Shown here: positions 59,686-64,000 of the stretch, piece after piece
How positions within the stretch are numbered: position 1 is the first letter of the stretch
How the letters are laid out: each line of letters opens with the position of its first letter
Origin: CAWCDJ01 sp963794265
Lineage (GTDB): Bacteria > Acidobacteriota > Terriglobia > Bryobacterales > Bryobacteraceae
DNA length: 64,000 nt
NCBI GenBank assembly: GCA_963794265.1
Contig: CAWCDJ010000003.1
Span: 806,001 to 870,000 of the forward strand
Reading direction: 5' to 3'
The notes under the pieces: generated by a model
Told to the model about the DNA's origin: nothing
Databases searched by the model: none
What the model saw: the letters and a program-made list of their open reading frames with translations, nothing else
Translations under genes and position numbers: made by a program

Positions 59686-60927
59686 ATGTCCGTACCCTCG
59701 GTGATACACGAAGAGTGCCCCAAGGTCAAGACTTTAAGTCTGAGTCTAAATTTCCCCAACGCGTATGAGCCCAACATGGGAGTGTTTGTCCGGTCGCGGT
59801 TGCAGGCGATGGCTCTTCACTGCGATATCAAAGTGCTGGCCCCGATTGCACTCCTGGATTATGGCCGCATAAGGTCGTTCGGTTGGCGAGGATTCAGACA
59901 ACCCGTTCCAAGACAACATTTGGACGATCTTCTGGAAGTATTTCATCCCCGCTGGTTTTATCTCCCCATTATTGGCGAGCTGAACCCTTTGTTCTTGTTC
60001 CTGAGTCTGCTTCCGAAAGTCCTGGCGATCCGGCACCAGTTTAAATTCCAGGTGATCGACGCCCATTTTGGGTACCCGACCGGTGCTGCCGCCGCGATGC
60101 TCGCAACCGCGACGGGGTGCCCGTTTACCGTAACGCTGCGGGGTGACGAAACTACGCAAGGAGAGCGCCGGCTGCGCCGCTCCTGGATGAAATGGGCTTT
60201 GCGCCGAGCTAACCAGGTCATCACCGTTTCCGAGGGGCTCCGCCAATTTGCCATCGAACTTGGAGTTTCGCCTGAACGCAGCGTCACCGTCCCAAACGGC
60301 ATTAACACCACGGTTTACTACCCTCGAGTTCGGCAGGAGATGCGTTCCAAATACCTCATCCCTGCGGATGCGAAGATGGTGCTTACTGCCGGCTATCTCA
60401 TCAGGAGAAAGGGACACCATAGGGTAATCCGGGCATTGAGTACCTTGCGCGCGGAAGGCATGGATGTTAGTCTCTGGATCGCCGGCGGGCCTGGGCGCGA
60501 AGGACCGTTCCGGGAGAGGCTTTGCAGCTTGGTTCGGGAACTCAAGCTCGAGAGCCGCGTATTCTTCGTGGGTTCCGTGAATCCTGATGCTCTTGCCGAG
60601 TACATGTCAGCAGCGGATGTCTTCTGCCTGGCCAGCACTCGCGAAGGCTGGCCGAACGTGGTGCACGAAGCGCTCGGCTGCGGCACGCCAGTAGTTGCCA
60701 CTGATGTGGGAGGAATCTCAGCTCTGATCCCTTCGGAGGAGCACGGACTTGTTGTTCCAGTAGGTGATCAAGGTGCGCTCGCGGATGGTTTGCGGAAGGC
60801 TCTCTCGCGGCGCTGGGATCGGGACGTGATATCTAGGCGGGCGCAAGCGAGAACTTGGGCCCAAGTTGCCGGCGAGGTCATGACGCATATGAGGGAAATC
60901 GTAATGACGAGGTCGGAACAGAAATGA
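59686..60927 (+). CDS. GT4-family glycosyltransferase
   Basis: A 413-residue GT-B enzyme of the 'glycosyltransferase family 4' type. Signatures include 'YEPNMGVFVRSRLQAM' early, 'TVTLRGDETTQGERRL' and 'VSEGLRQFAIELGVSPERSVTVPNGIN'. The C-terminal donor-binding half has 'STREGWPNVVHEALGCGTPVVATDVGG' (EX7E). I chose the ATG at 59686; the frame extends upstream to 59536 but runs through IS-end remnants. It overlaps the epimerase gene by 4 bases. The pair looks like a small glycan-synthesis unit outside the main cluster. Confidence 0.87.
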   Translation: MSVPSVIHEECPKVKTLSLSLNFPNAYEPNMGVFVRSRLQAMALHCDIKVLAPIALLDYGRIRSFGWRGFRQPVPRQHLDDLLEVFHPRWFYLPIIGELNPLFLFLSLLPKVLAIRHQFKFQVIDAHFGYPTGAAAAMLATATGCPFTVTLRGDETTQGERRLRRSWMKWALRRANQVITVSEGLRQFAIELGVSPERSVTVPNGINTTVYYPRVRQEMRSKYLIPADAKMVLTAGYLIRRKGHHRVIRALSTLRAEGMDVSLWIAGGPGREGPFRERLCSLVRELKLESRVFFVGSVNPDALAEYMSAADVFCLASTREGWPNVVHEALGCGTPVVATDVGGISALIPSEEHGLVVPVGDQGALADGLRKALSRRWDRDVISRRAQARTWAQVAGEVMTHMREIVMTRSEQK

Positions 60928-61883
60928 GAGTTCTTGTTTCGGGCGGCGCCGGATTTATCGGCTCTTGTCTGGCCGAGCACCTTTTGAGAGATGGCCATGA
61001 TGTCTCGATCCTGGACGACTTGAATGACTTTTACTCTCCCGCGCGGAAACGGGCTAATCTCAGTGCCGTCCGGTCCGCCGGAGCGATCGCTTTCTACGAG
61101 GGCGACATCTGCGATTCAGAGACTATAGAGCGAGTGATACAGGAACAACGACCTGAGGCAATCGTTCACCTGGCTGCACGAGTCGGGGTCAGGCCGTCCC
61201 TGGAACAACCGCTCTTGTATGCACGAGTGAATGTCGAGGGCACAACAAGGATGCTCGAAGCTGCACGGCAGACAGGCGTTCGCAAATTCGTATTCGCGTC
61301 TTCTAGCTCGATCTACGGAGTTGCCGGCCCCGTGCCGTTCAGCGAATCAAACCACATGAGCCTACCGGTCTCGCCGTACGCCGCCACCAAAATTGCCGGA
61401 GAGAAGATCTGCTACTCCTACTCACACCTGTACGGGATGAAGACTATCTGTCTCCGGTTTTTCACGGTGTACGGCCCACGGCAGCGGCCAGACATGGCGA
61501 TTCATAAGTTCACACGTCTGATGCTCGAAGGCAAGCCAATTCCCGTCTTCGGCGATGGCAGCACCGCTAGGGATTGTACATTCATCGAAGACATCGTGGA
61601 AGGGATCGTGGCGGCGCTGCACTACGAGTGCGCGTACGAGATTTTCAATCTCGGTACTTCCCACGCCGTGACGTTGCGAACGTTAGTTGAGACTCTCTCA
61701 GTGGCCACTGGCATGCGTCCCAAGATCGAGGAGTTGCCGGATCAACCCGGCGATGTGTCCATCACATGTGCCGATATCTCGAAGGCACAAAGACTCCTCG
61801 GCTATAAACCAAAAACCTTATTAGTTGAGGGAATTCGGAAGTTCGTGGATTGGTATTTGTTTACCGGCCTGTACTCCGACTGA
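60924..61883 (+). CDS. NAD-dependent nucleotide-sugar epimerase (UDP-glucuronate/galacturonate epimerase-like)
   Basis: A 319-residue extended SDR. The dinucleotide motif is 'VSGGAGFIGSCLAEHLL', followed by 'LDDLNDFYSPARKRAN', typical of UDP-glucuronate 4-epimerase-like enzymes. The catalytic Ser and Tyr-X3-Lys are in 'SSSSIYG' and 'YAATKIAGE', and 'FFTVYGPRQRPDMAIHKF' follows. It converts one nucleotide sugar to another; the exact substrate is inferred. It overlaps the GT4 gene by 4 bases (ATGA). The ATG at 60924 is preferred over an earlier one inside the GT gene. Confidence 0.88.
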   Translation: MRVLVSGGAGFIGSCLAEHLLRDGHDVSILDDLNDFYSPARKRANLSAVRSAGAIAFYEGDICDSETIERVIQEQRPEAIVHLAARVGVRPSLEQPLLYARVNVEGTTRMLEAARQTGVRKFVFASSSSIYGVAGPVPFSESNHMSLPVSPYAATKIAGEKICYSYSHLYGMKTICLRFFTVYGPRQRPDMAIHKFTRLMLEGKPIPVFGDGSTARDCTFIEDIVEGIVAALHYECAYEIFNLGTSHAVTLRTLVETLSVATGMRPKIEELPDQPGDVSITCADISKAQRLLGYKPKTLLVEGIRKFVDWYLFTGLYSD

Positions 61884-61945
61884 CCCGAACGCTAAGGACA
61901 GCGCGTTACGGCTTCGTGCAACCAGCGTCCGCGGAGCCGCCATTA

Positions 61946-62574
61946 ATGAACATCTCGAAACGGGGTGAAGTGTGCTGGTATGAATTCGTATACGACGGTA
62001 GGCGAATCAGGAAGAGTACGAAGCAGCGCAATCAAAATGTCGCGCGCCGGATGGAGTCGGCGCATCGGACCGCGCTGGCAAAAGGACAGGTTGGCATCAT
62101 CGAAAGGGAGCCGGCGCCAACTCTCGCTCCGGCGATAAAACCCGCTACGGTCGGGTTCTACCAGCAAGAGCTGCCATCTAACGGCTGAAGTGAAGACGAT
62201 GCTCGCTGCCCGCATCGCTTCGAATCAAGGCTGGATCTTCCCGGGAAAGGCATGCGATGCGCCCCTTCTGGGGACGTCGGTCGACCAAATGCACAAGGCC
62301 GTCCGCAAGGAACTCGGGTTCCAGTCAGACTTCGTGATACATTCGTTGAGGCACACGATGTTCACGCGCCTGGGTGAAGCTGGCGCCGACGCGTTTACGA
62401 TTATGTCGGATCGCCGGGCATAGCAGCGTGACCGTATCGCAAAAATACGTCCACCCGTCGCCCGAGTCGCTTGAGCGCGCATTCGAACGGCTGGAGAAGT
62501 GGAACCAGGAGAAAGAATCGCAACAGTCCCCACAGTCCCTGACGCGCATTTGCCAGAACGGCTCAGGTAGTTGA
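61946..62574 (+). pseudogene. Degraded tyrosine recombinase (integrase)
   Basis: Remains of a phage-type integrase in three pieces. The N-terminal arm/SAM-like part is at 61946-62188 ('MNISKRGEVCWYEFVYDGRR'). The catalytic part, with 'HSLRHTMFTRLGEAGAD' (HXXR), runs to about 62423 in another frame. The last part, with 'AGHSSVTVSQKYVHP' containing the catalytic Tyr, is in a third frame from about 62405. The middle of the core, including the first catalytic Arg, is missing. Deletion plus at least one frameshift makes it inactive. It ends 12 bases before a tRNA gene. Confidence 0.8.
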
Positions 62575-62586
62575 AAATGAAGTCAC

Positions 62587-62662
62587 GGGCCCTTAGCTCA
62601 GCGGTTAGAGCAGCGGACTCATAATCCGTCGGTCGTAGGTTCAAATCCTACAGGGCCCACCA
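62587..62662 (+). tRNA. tRNA with CAT anticodon, probably tRNA-Ile2
   Basis: Acceptor GGGCCCT pairs with AGGGCCC. The anticodon stem GCGGA/TCCGT has loop CTCATAA (CAT), and the T-loop is GGTTCAAATCC. Discriminator A and an encoded CCA follow (62660-62662). The GGGCCC acceptor and arm sequences resemble the lysidine-modified tRNA-Ile2 of other bacteria (E. coli ileX type) more than elongator Met, but sequence alone does not fully decide. Confidence 0.93.
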
Positions 62663-62716
62663 ATCGACCCGGAGCCCGTTTCGCCGCACCCCCGGTTCGG
62701 TGCTAGAGTAACGGGC

Positions 62717-63955
62717 ATGAAACTCCGGCATCTAGTCCTGTTCCTGCTCGCGGCAGGCTGTACCACCGCTTTCGCATCCGATGCCGATCTGGATGCGGCG
62801 ATCGCGCGTACGCGCATGGGAACGTTGGTGATTCGCACGGTGCCCGGCGCCCGCGTCCACGTGGAACAGGTGCGGCACGAGTTCTGGTTCGGCGCCACGC
62901 TGCCCGGCGGAATTTTCACGGGGCGGAACACCCCGGAGGACATTGCGCACTTTCAGGAGATCTTCCTGCGCAACTTCAACGCGGGCGTGATCGAGAGCGC
63001 CTTCAAGTGGCACGAGATGGAGCCGCAGCGGGGGCAGGTGAATTACGCCACGGTGGACAGCATCCTGGCGTGGGCCGACGGCAACGGCATCCCCGTGCGT
63101 GGCCATTGCATCTACTGGGGCATCCCCAACCGCGTGCAGGATTGGGTAAAGGCTCTGAGCGACGGCGCCCTCCGGATGGCGCTCGAACAGCGCGGGCGTT
63201 CGATTGCCGCGCGCTATCGCGGCCGCTTCGCCGAGTACGACCTCAATAACGAGATGATTCACGCCAATTACTATCAGGAACGGCTGGGGCCCGAGATCAC
63301 CAAACAGATGGCGCAGTGGGTGAAGGAGGGGGATCCCAAGGCGCGGCTGTGCGTGAACGACTACGACGTTGCCACCGGCAACCGCCTCGACGATTACGTC
63401 CAGCACATCCGCCGGCTTCTCGATATGGGAGTTCCCATCGTGGGCATCGGGGTGCAAGGCCATCTCCATGGCGACAGCTTCGATGCGGCGGCGCTCCAGA
63501 AGGCGCTGGACACGCTGGCGCAGTTCCACCTGCCCATTCGCATCACCGAGTTCAACTTCCCCGGGCAGCGATCGAAATACTACCGGGGTGACCGGCATGC
63601 GGCCATGCCGGCCGAGGAAGAGCAAATCAAGGCGGAGAACCTACGGCAATATTTCCGCATCTGCTTCGCGAACCCGGCGGTGACAGGGATCATGATGTGG
63701 GGCTTCTGGGAAGGCGCCAACTGGATTCCGCAATCATCGCTCTACAAGCGGGATTGGACGCCCACTCCGGCGGCCGAAGCCTACCGCGATCTGGTTTTCC
63801 ACAAATGGTGGACCAACTGGAGCGGGACGGCGGACAGCCGCGGCATGGCCATGGTCCCTGCATACTACGGCCGCTATCGCATCACTGCGAACGGGAAGGA
63901 GACCGTGGTCGAGTTAAGGCGGGAAGAGGGCGCCCGGCAAGTGGATCTTGACTAA
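62717..63955 (+). CDS. Glycoside hydrolase family 10 endo-1,4-beta-xylanase
   Basis: A 412-residue exported GH10 enzyme. The signal region 'LVLFLLAAGCTTA' may be a lipobox. The TIM barrel shows 'FKWHEMEPQRGQVNY', 'GIPVRGHCIYWG', the acid/base Glu179 in 'DLNNEM', 'LCVNDYD', 'GIGVQGHLH', the nucleophile Glu278 in 'ITEFN' and 'GIMMWGFWEGANW'. It hydrolyses xylan-type beta-1,4 backbones outside the cell. The N-terminal 60 residues before the barrel may be a beta-domain. Other glycosidases are not nearby. The remaining 45 bases of the window show no gene. Confidence 0.92.
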   Translation: MKLRHLVLFLLAAGCTTAFASDADLDAAIARTRMGTLVIRTVPGARVHVEQVRHEFWFGATLPGGIFTGRNTPEDIAHFQEIFLRNFNAGVIESAFKWHEMEPQRGQVNYATVDSILAWADGNGIPVRGHCIYWGIPNRVQDWVKALSDGALRMALEQRGRSIAARYRGRFAEYDLNNEMIHANYYQERLGPEITKQMAQWVKEGDPKARLCVNDYDVATGNRLDDYVQHIRRLLDMGVPIVGIGVQGHLHGDSFDAAALQKALDTLAQFHLPIRITEFNFPGQRSKYYRGDRHAAMPAEEEQIKAENLRQYFRICFANPAVTGIMMWGFWEGANWIPQSSLYKRDWTPTPAAEAYRDLVFHKWWTNWSGTADSRGMAMVPAYYGRYRITANGKETVVELRREEGARQVDLD

Positions 63956-64000
63956 GGGTCAACTGCTCCAGCCCCGGCCAAAGCAGTTTTCGCGGCGGCA

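Overview
The window reads like a chromosomal segment of a high-GC Gram-negative bacterium of the phylum Acidobacteriota, most likely the Bryobacterales/Solibacter lineage. Lineage pointers seen here are a secreted protein ending in a TIGR03437-type domain, a 1171-residue Oar-like TonB-dependent receptor with a carboxypeptidase-regulatory-like N-terminus, a DUF885 lipoprotein, a CadC-like winged-helix/TPR regulator, and an ECF sigma/anti-sigma/LiaF-like/DUF4097 operon. This is inference from families and has not been tested by a database search. No rRNA and no CRISPR array are present.

1-19,011: one long co-directional exopolysaccharide (EPS) cluster that probably continues upstream of the window. 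It holds a GT4 and three GT2 glycosyltransferases, a Wza-like export protein, a Wzz-like chain-length protein without a kinase domain, a Wzy/ligase-like protein, a Wzx-like flippase, a secreted beta-propeller protein, and five B12-binding-type radical SAM enzymes. One radical SAM protein is fused to the priming polyprenyl-phosphate sugar-phosphate transferase. Many genes overlap by 4 bases. This is the most unusual part of the window and suggests a polymer whose lipid-linked precursor undergoes radical chemistry.

19,234-31,400: housekeeping and small genes. These are tRNA-Gly(TCC), orphan hypA-hypB overlapping a DUF350 membrane protein, tRNA-Leu(CAG), two unknown proteins, a hom/exported-methyltransferase/DsbA-like operon on the minus strand, a hydrolase-like PDZ protein, a DNA alkylation-repair pair (tag plus an alkyltransferase-like protein), the TIGR03437 protein, a compositionally odd YiiX-like gene, an SDR, a GlcG/HbpS-like protein and DUF2905.

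31,412-39,430 (all minus strand): signal peptidase I, a DUF885 lipoprotein, a small membrane protein, a seven-heme cytochrome c behind a quinoprotein-type sugar dehydrogenase, rpoD with a clear terminator, and nrdR behind a UPF0104-type membrane protein.

39,480-44,631: an envelope-stress-like operon (ECF sigma, zinc-finger anti-sigma, two LiaF-like membrane proteins, a DUF4097 adhesin-like protein) running into an MFS transporter. 44,662-47,921: two unknown secreted proteins and the CadC-like regulator.

47,935-49,556: an insertion sequence with a DDE transposase, doubled terminal repeats and three strong hairpins. 49,782-55,554: a complete overlapping RND pump/adaptor/outer-membrane-factor operon. 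55,911-59,426: the TonB-dependent receptor with a strong terminator. 59,576-62,662: an island-like stretch made of an orphan copy of the IS end, a GT4 and a sugar-nucleotide epimerase, a broken tyrosine recombinase and a CAT-anticodon tRNA (probably Ile2). The window closes with a secreted GH10 xylanase.
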